From assembly GCA_023460995.1 (NCBI GenBank), contig JAEWOE010000003.1:1-64000 (forward strand): a DNA stretch of 64,000 nucleotides, given 5' to 3'. The DNA is from Bacillota bacterium (GTDB lineage: Bacteria; Bacillota_I; Bacilli_A; RF39; UBA660). The notes under the pieces were generated by a model, which was not told the DNA's origin, ran no database searches, and saw only the letters and a list, made by a program, of their open reading frames with translations. This document shows, one piece after another, positions 50,564 to 58,501 of this stretch; position 1 is the stretch's first letter, and the number at the start of each line of letters is the position of its first letter. A program made the translations under genes and the position numbers.

Positions 50564-52927
50564 ATGAACTACAATAATAGAATTGAAAAATTTATAAATG
50601 AATTTAATGATATGTTAAATAAAGATATATACATCAATAAAAAAATGGTGGATTGTTTATTTGATAAAAATAAAATTCTAATGAGTTTAGATAAAATATC
50701 TGAAGATATAGATGATAATTTATATAATAAGTGTATTAGAATTCTTAACGAAGGTTATAGAATAGTAAATAAACATAATGAGAAATTTATAAATGATAAG
50801 TTAGTTGAATATAAAATTTATTTCGACGATATGTTTAAGAATATTGATTATAACATTATTTTAGATGAAGAGCAAAGAAGGGCAATTTTAATTGATGAGG
50901 ATTATTCGTTAGTAATAGCAGGTGCAGGAAGTGGTAAAACAACAACAATGGCTGCTAAAGTTAAATATTTGGTAGACAAGTGTGGTATTTTACCTAGAAA
51001 GATAATTTTGCTTGCCTATACCAATAAGTCAGCTGATGAATTAGCCATTAGAATTAATGAAGATTTTAAATTGGATGTAGAAGTCTTAACTTTTCATAAA
51101 TTAGGGATGAGATTTCTAAGAAAAATATTTGATAAGCCTATTTCTGTAACTTCAAATACTAGGCTTAAAGAACTTATTATAAGATATGTTAAAGAAATAG
51201 TATTTTCAAATCAAAAAAAACTAAGTGAATTAATTTTATATTTTAATAAGTATGTGCATTTTGATGAAGATGTTCTCGAATATAATAATTTTGATAATTA
51301 TTTTAAAAATTATGCAGATAAGTTATACTATGAAAATATAGATAATTTAAAGGATTACAATAATTATAGAATTGAATCTAGGTATAAAATTTTTAGAACA
51401 ATAAATGGTGAAATTGTTAAGTCAATAGGTGAAGTTAAAATAGCAAATTATTTATATACACATGGCTACAGTTATAGTTATGAAAAAACTTATCCACATA
51501 CTGTTGCAGAAAATAGGTCATATTCTCCTGATTTTACAGTTCATGATAATGGAGTGGATTTTTATATTGAGTATTATGGCATAACAAAATATAGAAAAGA
51601 TGGAAGTTTTTCACTTGATGATGTAAATGCCTATAATAAGTTAATTGAAAAGAAAAGGCAATTACATAAAAAATATAAAACTGACTTAATAGAATTGTAT
51701 CACGAATATGAAGATGACAGAGAATTTATAAGTGAGTTAAAAAAAGCATTAGAATCAAGAAATAGTTTGACTGTAGAAAAAACAGATAAAGAAATATTTT
51801 ATAGACTTCTATACACTAATACAGAGATCCAATATTACAAATTCATTAATTTAGTAGAAGATTTTATAAATAGATTCAAAGAAAAAGGTTATGAGGAATC
51901 TACTTTTGAAATTTTTATAGAAAAAGAAAAAGATGAACTAATTAAAAAACAGTTAAAATTTGTAAAACCTATATTTAGATATTACCAAAATAATATACAT
52001 CAAAACTACGAAGTTGATTTTAATGACATGATCACTTATGGCTATAAGGGAATGGATAATTTAAAAAAACAAAATAGATATTTAGATTATGATTATTTGA
52101 TAATAGATGAGTATCAGGATATTTCAATACAAAGATATAATTTTGCAAAGAAACTATCTGATCTATTTACTGCTAAAATAGTGGCTGTTGGTGATGACTG
52201 GCAAGCAATTTTTGGTTTTTCTGGCTCGGAAGTAGAATTATTCACAAAATTTTATGAGTTACTTGGTTATGCGGAAATATCTAAAATAACTAAAACATAT
52301 CGTAATAGTCAGGAATTAATAGATGTTGCAGGTGAATTTGTTAGCAAAAATGAAGAACAGTTTAAGAAGAATTTGTCTTCAGTAAAACATTTAGAAAATC
52401 CAATTCAAATTAATTATTATGATATAGACGATTTAGAATCTAAAAATAAAATAGTATTAAATACAATAAAAAAAATAGTTGAAGAAAACCCGAAGGGTAA
52501 TATATTATTGCTAGGTAGATTTAATGATGACATAGATGAATTGTTGACTAGTAAGTATTTAAAAAAAGGTGCTAGTGATAGTATTATTTGTAACTTATTT
52601 ACAAGTGTTAAAATAGATTTTTTAACTGTACATAGTTCAAAAGGGCTAGGATATGACAATGTAATACTACTTAATGCCATAAGTGGAACGAAAGGGTTTC
52701 CAAGTCAAATAAAAGATCAGCCGTTGATAAAAATACTTGAACCAAAGTGTAAAGAACCGATTGAATTTCCTGAAGAAAGAAGATTGTTTTATGTAGCTTT
52801 AACCAGAACTAAAAACAAGCTATATATTATTTGTCCAGAAAAACCATCGAACAAAAAATCAGAGTTTGTTAGGGAGATAGTTAATAATAAAAACGTAGAG
52901 GAAGTTTTTACTTGTGGTGTTGAATAG
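50564..52927 (+). CDS. UvrD/Rep-like helicase with an inserted nuclease-like segment
   Basis: The 787-residue SF1 helicase has Walker A AGAGSGKTT near residue 122, AYTNKSADEL, motif II IIDEYQD near 515, VGDDWQAIFGFSG near 541, motif V VHSSKGLGYDNV near 690 and motif VI FYVALTRTK near 742. Between motifs Ia and II, about residues 285-345, is an extra piece with SIGEVKIANYL, YSPDFTV and FYIEYYG, spaced like the E, D and ExQ/K of a PD-(D/E)XK nuclease fold, though the last Lys is not seen. Helicases with such inserts occur in DNA repair and phage defence. ATAGGTGAT precedes the ATG. It follows the restriction-like pair and may belong to the same island. Confidence 0.8.
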   Translation: MNYNNRIEKFINEFNDMLNKDIYINKKMVDCLFDKNKILMSLDKISEDIDDNLYNKCIRILNEGYRIVNKHNEKFINDKLVEYKIYFDDMFKNIDYNIILDEEQRRAILIDEDYSLVIAGAGSGKTTTMAAKVKYLVDKCGILPRKIILLAYTNKSADELAIRINEDFKLDVEVLTFHKLGMRFLRKIFDKPISVTSNTRLKELIIRYVKEIVFSNQKKLSELILYFNKYVHFDEDVLEYNNFDNYFKNYADKLYYENIDNLKDYNNYRIESRYKIFRTINGEIVKSIGEVKIANYLYTHGYSYSYEKTYPHTVAENRSYSPDFTVHDNGVDFYIEYYGITKYRKDGSFSLDDVNAYNKLIEKKRQLHKKYKTDLIELYHEYEDDREFISELKKALESRNSLTVEKTDKEIFYRLLYTNTEIQYYKFINLVEDFINRFKEKGYEESTFEIFIEKEKDELIKKQLKFVKPIFRYYQNNIHQNYEVDFNDMITYGYKGMDNLKKQNRYLDYDYLIIDEYQDISIQRYNFAKKLSDLFTAKIVAVGDDWQAIFGFSGSEVELFTKFYELLGYAEISKITKTYRNSQELIDVAGEFVSKNEEQFKKNLSSVKHLENPIQINYYDIDDLESKNKIVLNTIKKIVEENPKGNILLLGRFNDDIDELLTSKYLKKGASDSIICNLFTSVKIDFLTVHSSKGLGYDNVILLNAISGTKGFPSQIKDQPLIKILEPKCKEPIEFPEERRLFYVALTRTKNKLYIICPEKPSNKKSEFVREIVNNKNVEEVFTCGVE

Positions 52928-53106
52928 AGAAATAGGAAAAGTAATTAGTTAGAATTACTTTTTTATTAGAGTTTTTATATCTGGATTCTTAGAATTGACT
53001 ATTATTCTATTATCTCACTTATGCACCATCATACATATTTTTTTATATTTCTAATTTTACCTCTTGCATTTTCCCCTCTCTCGTATTATACTTATTTTGA
53101 CGTTTT

Positions 53107-53163
53107 GCAAAAACCACATAATGTAAATAAACATAACTACATGAAAATGTGGTTTTTTGCGTT
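53107..53163 (+). terminator. Long-loop hairpin in front of the 53183 ABC operon
   Basis: GCAAAAACCACAT (53107-53119) and ATGTGGTTTTTTGC (53147-53160) pair over 13 bases around a 27-base loop. It sits 20 bases ahead of the start codon. It either ends upstream transcription or attenuates the transporter; a TTGCAT/TTATAC promoter candidate lies at about 53065-53092. Confidence 0.5.
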
Positions 53164-53182
53164 GTAGAAGGGAGCTGATAAA

Positions 53183-54166
53183 ATGTCATTCATCGAGGTA
53201 AAGAACATAAGTAAAACTTTTAAAGTGCCAGTTAGAAATGCTGGACTAAAGGAAACCTTTAAATCATTCTTTAATCGTAAGTACAATTATGTACAAGCAG
53301 TAAAGGATGTATCCTTTACAATTGAACAAGGAGAGATAGTAGGTTACATTGGTCCTAATGGAGCTGGAAAAAGTACAACTATTAAAATTCTAAGTGGAAT
53401 CTTAACTCCAGATAATGGTACTGCTATTATAGATGGTATGGTTCCATGGACTAATCGCACTAAATATGTAAAAAATATTGGTGTTGTTTTTGGTCAAAGA
53501 AGTCAGCTATGGTGGGATATTCCTGCTGAAGATACTTTTGATCTATTATGTGAAATTTACAAACTAGATAAAGAAGAGTATCAGAAAACAAAGACTGAAT
53601 TAATAGAAAAGTTAAACTTAAAAGAAATTATTAAAATGCCAGTTAGACAACTTAGTTTAGGTCAAAGAATGCGCTGTGAAATAGCGGCCTCATTACTTCA
53701 TAAACCTAAAATACTATTCTTAGATGAGCCTACAATAGGACTTGATGCTGTATCTAAGAAAGTTGTTCGTGATTTTATTAAAAAAATAAATCAAGAACAA
53801 AATGTAACTGTAATCTTAACGACACACGATATGAGTGATATTGAAGCTCTCGCAAAAAGAATTATACTCATAGGAAAAGGTAAGGTTTTATATGATGGTT
53901 TACTTTCTAAACTAAAAAGGAAATATGATACTGAATGTTTTGTTACTATAAGTACTAAAAGTAAACTACCCAATTTAAAAAAGAAAGGTATACTTTCAAA
54001 GACTAAAGTTCCAGATGGGTATAAATTTGTTATTGATACAAAGATATTAGATATATCATCTTTTCTAAATTATTTATCTGACAAGATAAATATAGATGAT
54101 GTAGAAATAGATAAACAAAATGTTGATGATATCATTATAAAACTATATCAGGAATTTCAAATATGA
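53183..54166 (+). CDS. ABC-2 transporter ATP-binding protein
   Basis: The 327-residue ATPase has Walker A GPNGAGKST near residue 63, signature LSLGQRMR, LFLDEPTIGLD, H-loop TTHD, and the GQRSQLWWDIPAEDTF stretch typical of the group with two DUF-type (ABC2_membrane_6) permeases. Its N-terminal region has an insertion (FKSFFNRKYNYVQA) as in this group, and it has a C-terminal extra domain. It overlaps the first permease gene by four bases. Family members export viologens, drugs or large lipids; the substrate here is unknown. Confidence 0.85.
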   Translation: MSFIEVKNISKTFKVPVRNAGLKETFKSFFNRKYNYVQAVKDVSFTIEQGEIVGYIGPNGAGKSTTIKILSGILTPDNGTAIIDGMVPWTNRTKYVKNIGVVFGQRSQLWWDIPAEDTFDLLCEIYKLDKEEYQKTKTELIEKLNLKEIIKMPVRQLSLGQRMRCEIAASLLHKPKILFLDEPTIGLDAVSKKVVRDFIKKINQEQNVTVILTTHDMSDIEALAKRIILIGKGKVLYDGLLSKLKRKYDTECFVTISTKSKLPNLKKKGILSKTKVPDGYKFVIDTKILDISSFLNYLSDKINIDDVEIDKQNVDDIIIKLYQEFQI

Positions 54167-54966
54167 GACCGTATATATCAATATTTAAACTGCGTTTCAT
54201 AACAAATTTACAGTACCGAACTGCTGCTTTAGCAGGACTTTGTACACAAATATTCTTTGGTCTTGTGTTCATAATGGTATATCTTGCTTTTTATGAATCT
54301 GGTACTTCAGAAGGTTCAATGGATTTAAATCAATTAGTAACCTATATATGGTTACAACAAGGCTTTTATGCTTTAATATATCTTTATTATAAAGATAAAG
54401 AAGTTATTAATATGATAAAGTCTGGTGATGTAGCATATGAGCTTTGTAGACCACAAAATATTTATTTTAAATGGTATGCGAGAATATATGCTTCTAAATT
54501 AGCTGATGTATTATTAAGATTTATGCCACTATTAATGTTTGCTTTTCTTATACCAAGTCAACTTAAACTATCATTACCATTTAGTTATCTCTCTTTAATA
54601 CTTTTTATTATAGCTCTTATTATGTCATCATTTTTAGTAACGGCTGTAATAACTTTATATCATGTACTTACTTTTTATACTCTAGAATCAGATGGCGTAA
54701 TGGGAATGTTTATAACAGTATCAGAAGTATTTTCTGGTGCTATTGTACCACTTCCTTTCTTTCCATCATTTCTAAAAAAAGTAGCTGATATACTTCCATT
54801 TCATTATATAGCTGATTTCCCTTTTAGAGTATACTCAGGTAATATTCCTAGTAATGAATGCTATACGTTATTATTTCAAGAATTTATATGGATAATAGTA
54901 ATAATAACACTAGGATATTTATTAACTAAGAATGCTATTAAAAAGATAATAGTGCAGGGAGGTTAG
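54163..54966 (+). CDS. ABC-2 family permease, first subunit
   Basis: The 267-residue protein has six membrane helices and family motifs such as YIWLQQGFYALI near residue 65 and GDVAYELCRPQNIY near residue 90. It is the ABC2_membrane_6 type, always found as a pair of permeases with one ATPase. The start overlaps the ATPase gene, and the stop is followed after one base by the second permease, so the three are one operon. Confidence 0.82.
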   Translation: MRPYISIFKLRFITNLQYRTAALAGLCTQIFFGLVFIMVYLAFYESGTSEGSMDLNQLVTYIWLQQGFYALIYLYYKDKEVINMIKSGDVAYELCRPQNIYFKWYARIYASKLADVLLRFMPLLMFAFLIPSQLKLSLPFSYLSLILFIIALIMSSFLVTAVITLYHVLTFYTLESDGVMGMFITVSEVFSGAIVPLPFFPSFLKKVADILPFHYIADFPFRVYSGNIPSNECYTLLFQEFIWIIVIITLGYLLTKNAIKKIIVQGG

Positions 54967-54967
54967 T

Positions 54968-55744
54968 ATGAAATTATATTTATATTATTTAAAAATGCAT
55001 CTTAAAGCTAAGATGCAATATAAAGTATCATTTATATTATCTTTTGTATCTCAAATATTTGTTTTCTTTACTTATTATTTTGTTATATTAGCCTTATTTA
55101 ATAGATTTAATAATATTAAAGGATTTACAATATATGAAGTTCTTCTTACCTTTGCTGTAATACAATTTGGTTTTTCTATTAATGAAACATTTGCTAGAGG
55201 AATAGACCATTTTGATAGGCTTATAGTAAAAGGAGAATATGATAGAATACTAGTAAGGCCTAGAAACTTATTATTACAAGTTCTTGGATATGAAATAGAT
55301 TATACAAAGATATGTAAGATACTTCAGGCTATAATAGTATTAATTATTGCTATTATTAATATTGATGTAACATGGAATATTTATAAAGTTATTGCATTAG
55401 CACTTATGTTAACATCATCTATATTAATATTCTTTGGAATATTCTTACTTGCTGCATCTTACTGTTTTATAACAGTACAGGGATTAGAAGTAAGAAATGT
55501 ATTTACTGATGGTGGTAAACATATGTCACAGTATCCAATAGGAATATTTAATAAAGGATTTATATGGTTTTTTACATTTATAATTCCATATGCTTTTGTT
55601 AATTATTATCCTCTTTTATATATACTTGGTAGGTCAGATAACCAGCTATATATGATAAGTCCACTCCTAGTAATAATCTTCTTAGGAATATCTTTTTTTG
55701 CATTTAAAATGGGCAGTAAAAGATACACTAGTGTTGGATCATAA
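54968..55744 (+). CDS. ABC-2 family permease, second subunit
   Basis: The 258-residue product is the second six-helix permease of the same family: FAVIQFGFSINETFARGIDHFD near residue 65 and KGEYDRILVRPRN near residue 95 match the partner's region. Together with the ATPase at 53183 and the permease at 54163 it forms a heterodimeric exporter. GGGAGG lies ahead of the ATG. A strong terminator follows. Confidence 0.82.
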   Translation: MKLYLYYLKMHLKAKMQYKVSFILSFVSQIFVFFTYYFVILALFNRFNNIKGFTIYEVLLTFAVIQFGFSINETFARGIDHFDRLIVKGEYDRILVRPRNLLLQVLGYEIDYTKICKILQAIIVLIIAIINIDVTWNIYKVIALALMLTSSILIFFGIFLLAASYCFITVQGLEVRNVFTDGGKHMSQYPIGIFNKGFIWFFTFIIPYAFVNYYPLLYILGRSDNQLYMISPLLVIIFLGISFFAFKMGSKRYTSVGS

Positions 55745-55748
55745 CAAT

Positions 55749-55793
55749 AAAGAAAACATAAATAGTCAAATATGACATTTATGCTTTCTTTTG
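55749..55793 (+). terminator. Terminator after the three-gene transporter
   Basis: AAAGAAA-ACATAAAT-AGTCA pairs with TGAC-ATTTATG-CTTTCTTT in a long stem with small mismatches, followed by T. Confidence 0.8.
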
Positions 55794-55860
55794 TTATATG
55801 CTTAAATTAATGAAAAAATATAGATTATGTGATATATTATAAGTAATAGTAGGTGGTTTA

Positions 55861-56247
55861 ATGAAGAAACTTATTTCTTATATATTTAATTATACCTTAG
55901 TAATGATTCTTGGACACTTAATTAGTAAAGTAGGTCTAACGAGTATATATCGTTTGCCAGTTTATATCTTACCAGCTTTCAATCTTCTAGCTATTTCGTA
56001 TACAATAAAATATCCTTTGGAAAGAAAAAAAGATGTAACAAAAAATGAAATCTTTATACCATTATTAATCGCAACAACTATCATAGATACATTAATAGTT
56101 ATACTTGCTGAACCTTATTTTGCAGTTTGGATTGTTTTAATAGTCTCTAATGCTATTGAATTATATTTAATGAAACCAAAAAGTGAAAGAGTAAATGATG
56201 AAATACAGAAAAATATTGCTGAGTATTATAAAAAACATAAACAATAA
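55861..56247 (+). CDS. Small multi-pass membrane protein, paralogue of the 40233 gene
   Basis: The 128-residue protein has the same hydrophobic profile and core text (IFNYTL, SIYRLPVYILP, FNLLAISYTIKYPLERKKD, EIFIPLL, ELYLMKP) as the one at 40233. The upstream AATAGTAGGTGG and -10-like ATATATTATAA are also shared. Function unknown. It lies directly after a complete ABC transporter and before a GNAT gene. Confidence 0.7.
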   Translation: MKKLISYIFNYTLVMILGHLISKVGLTSIYRLPVYILPAFNLLAISYTIKYPLERKKDVTKNEIFIPLLIATTIIDTLIVILAEPYFAVWIVLIVSNAIELYLMKPKSERVNDEIQKNIAEYYKKHKQ

Positions 56248-56296
56248 ATAAAGACTAGCATTAAGTGAATAGTTAATTAATGGAGGAATTATATAT

Positions 56297-56752
56297 ATGG
56301 ATATAATAAGCATAAAAGAAAATAGATTGTTTTTAGAAGAATATATTAAATTATGTTCATTAGAGTGGGGATTGCCAAGAAGCGAAGACGAGTTAATTGA
56401 AAAAGTAAAAATAAAAGTAGATAAAATTCTATCACATCAAGATGATAAATTAATATCTGTGTTAGGTTTAGTTGATAGCGATAAATTAGTTGGTTTTATT
56501 TCACTTTTTAAATATGATGGAGAGGAAAGAAAAGAACTAACTCCATGGTACGCTACTATGTATGTGAAAAAAGAGTATAGAGGAAATGGTTATTCTCAAG
56601 TTTTAAATGATGCTATTTTAAAAGAAGCTAAAGAACTTGGATATAATAAAATTTATTTAAAATCAGATTTAATTAATTACTATGAAAAATTTGGGGCAAA
56701 ATATATAGAAGAATTAAATGATGGAGAGAAATTATATTATATTGAAGTATAA
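56297..56752 (+). CDS. GNAT family N-acetyltransferase
   Basis: The 151-residue protein shows LVGFISLFKYDGEE near residue 60, the acetyl-CoA loop VKKEYRGNGYSQVLNDAIL near residue 92 (Q/RxxGxG/A type) and a C-terminal YYEKFGAKYIEE, standard for GNAT enzymes. Substrate unknown. TGGAGG precedes the ATG. Just after it begins the promoter and riboswitch of metK. Confidence 0.82.
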   Translation: MDIISIKENRLFLEEYIKLCSLEWGLPRSEDELIEKVKIKVDKILSHQDDKLISVLGLVDSDKLVGFISLFKYDGEERKELTPWYATMYVKKEYRGNGYSQVLNDAILKEAKELGYNKIYLKSDLINYYEKFGAKYIEELNDGEKLYYIEV

Positions 56753-56761
56753 TCTATCTTG

Positions 56762-56790
56762 TTGACATAACAAATTATTAATAATATAAT
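56762..56790 (+). promoter_or_regulatory. Sigma-A promoter of metK
   Basis: Perfect TTGACA (56762-56767) and TATAAT (56785-56790) with a 17-base spacer. Confidence 0.9.
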
Positions 56791-56800
56791 ATAAGTAACT

Positions 56801-56886
56801 TTTATCAAGAATGAGGGAGAGAGTTAGCTCGGTGAACTCATACCAACCTGCAATTGCAAGGTGGTAATGCTAACAACGATGATGGG
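56801..56886 (+). ncRNA. SAM-I (S-box) riboswitch of metK
   Basis: The aptamer core is visible: TATCAAGAAtGAGGGAGAG at the start, CCAACCTGCAATTGCAAGGTGGTAATGC in the middle (ACCAACC and AAGGTGG parts of the S-box consensus), and a closing P1 stem TTTATCA (56801-56807) with TGATGGG (56880-56886). A terminator follows at 56905. SAM binding should fold the aptamer and allow termination, reducing metK when SAM is plentiful. Confidence 0.85.
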
Positions 56887-56904
56887 TATTTATAACTAAA
56901 ATAT

Positions 56905-56930
56905 AAAAACTCATTCATGAGTTTTTTTCT
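56905..56930 (+). terminator. Expression-platform terminator of the metK riboswitch
   Basis: AAAAACTCAT-TC-ATGAGTTTTT followed by T, between the aptamer and the metK ribosome binding site. Confidence 0.8.
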
Positions 56931-56959
56931 TTTTGATAAAAGAAGGAGGAGGAGTTTTT

Positions 56960-58051
56960 ATGAAATATTATTTTACTAGTGAATCAGTAACAGAAGGGCA
57001 TCCAGATAAGATTTGTGATAAGATTGCGGATAAAATTCTTGATGAAGCACTTACTATTGATAAGTATAGCAAAATGGCTGTAGAAGCCACTATCAAAGAT
57101 AATCTAATCTTAATTTATGGTGAAGCTAATACTAAAGCTAAATTAGATTATGAGAGAATTGCTAAAGAGGTTGTTAAAGAAATTGGTTATAATGAAGATT
57201 TTGAAGTTATAACTAAAGTCGGAGGACAATCTTTAGAAATTAATCATGCTGTAGTTAAGGATGAAATATGTGCTGGAGATCAAGGAATTATGTTTGGATA
57301 TGCTTGTGATGAAACTAATGAGTATATGCCTTTAGCTATAGTCTTAGCAAGCAAACTTGCTAAACAATTAACTAAAGTTAGAAAAGAAGATAATAATAGT
57401 CCACTTAGACCAGATGGTAAGACAGAAGTAACAGTAGAGTATATAGATAATATACCTACTAGAGTTGATACTATTATTATTGCATCTCAGCATATAGAGT
57501 CTATATCTAAAGAAGATTTAGATAATTATATAATGAATAAAGTTGTTAAAGAAATAGTACCTGCATCTTTAATTGACGATGATACTAAAATATTAATTAA
57601 TACTAGTGGTTCATTTGTTATGGGAGGACCATTTGGTGATTCAGGAACAACAGGAAGAAAGATAATAGTTGATACTTATGGTGGATATTCTAGAGTAGGT
57701 GGTGGATGCTTTAGTAGTAAAGATCCATCTAAAGTAGATAGAACTGCTGCATACTATTGTAGATATGTTGCTAAGAATGTAGTAGTGCATAATCTAGCTA
57801 GTAAATGTGAACTACAAGTTAGTTATGCGATTGGACAAAGTAAACCGATATCTTTATTTATAGAGACATTTGGTACTAATAAAGTATCATTAGAAGATAT
57901 ATATTCTTATATAAATGATAACTTTGATTTTACCTTATCAAATATGATAGAAGAACTAGATTTATTAAAACCAATATATTATCCTTATGCTGCTTATGGA
58001 CACTTTGGTAGATTAGATTTAAATCCTACATGGGAAACAATAAAAGATTAA
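56960..58051 (+). CDS. metK: S-adenosylmethionine synthetase MetK
   Basis: The 363-residue enzyme makes SAM from methionine and ATP. Motifs: YFTSESVTEGHPDK at the N terminus, CAGDQGIMFGYA near residue 107, GGPFGDSGTTGRK near 220 and GGGCFSSKDPSKVDRT near 247, where most relatives have GGGAFSGKD. The enzyme is about 20-30 residues shorter than Bacillus MetK, mainly in surface loops. GGAGGAGG precedes the ATG at 56960; the frame is open upstream within the terminator. Expression is under a SAM-I riboswitch. Confidence 0.95.
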   Translation: MKYYFTSESVTEGHPDKICDKIADKILDEALTIDKYSKMAVEATIKDNLILIYGEANTKAKLDYERIAKEVVKEIGYNEDFEVITKVGGQSLEINHAVVKDEICAGDQGIMFGYACDETNEYMPLAIVLASKLAKQLTKVRKEDNNSPLRPDGKTEVTVEYIDNIPTRVDTIIIASQHIESISKEDLDNYIMNKVVKEIVPASLIDDDTKILINTSGSFVMGGPFGDSGTTGRKIIVDTYGGYSRVGGGCFSSKDPSKVDRTAAYYCRYVAKNVVVHNLASKCELQVSYAIGQSKPISLFIETFGTNKVSLEDIYSYINDNFDFTLSNMIEELDLLKPIYYPYAAYGHFGRLDLNPTWETIKD

Positions 58052-58055
58052 TAAG

Positions 58056-58083
58056 AAAAGTTAGTTTTCACTAACTTTTTTTA
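58056..58083. terminator. Terminator after metK, shared with the LysR remnant
   Basis: AAAAGTTAGT-TTTC-ACTAACTTTT with T runs on both strands; it can act in both directions. Confidence 0.8.
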
Positions 58084-58500
58084 CTTGTTATAATATCAAT
58101 TAATTTCTTAACACTGTAGTTTGGGATACTTTGATTAATTAAGGCAAGACCTATATATCTTTTTGGAATGCTTGGTGTTACTTTTATTTCATAAAGTTTA
58201 TTACTATTTAAATCATCAGTAATAAATTCTTTAGTAGCATATTCAATTCCAAAACCAGATTTAACTAAGTCCATAATAAGATTATAACTTACTACTTCAA
58301 GTTTAGGATTAAGTTTAGTATCGTTATCTTTTAAGAAGTTATTTAAGAATGCTCTAGTATTAGAAGGAGATTTTTGAAATAATAATAGGTAAATTAAGTA
58401 ATAGAATATCTAGATTACCATTTCTTAAATCTTTAATTAAATTATCAGTAAGATTATTAACTATTTGAATATCAATATTAGGATATTCATTAATAAAAAA
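58071..58500 (-). pseudogene. LysR-family regulator remnant (C-terminal effector domain only)
   Basis: On the minus strand the reading FFINEYPNIDIQIVNN and GNLDILLLNLP (58500 to about 58380) matches the start of a LysR ligand-binding domain. A shift near 58375 moves to another frame, which then continues PSNTRAFLNNF and the last 67 codons to a stop at 58071. The DNA-binding N-terminal half, which should lie above 58500, is missing and replaced by the end of the Hachiman helicase gene. So the gene has a lost 5' end and a frameshift. Confidence 0.82.
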
Positions 58501-58501
58501 A

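Noticed and set aside
56801..56930. T-box leader ahead of metK
   Set aside because: No T-box specifier or TGG-type antiterminator sequence; the core matches the SAM-I S-box instead.
58071..58274. A separate 67-residue gene
   Set aside because: It is the last part of the LysR effector domain, continuous after a frameshift with more of the same domain upstream.
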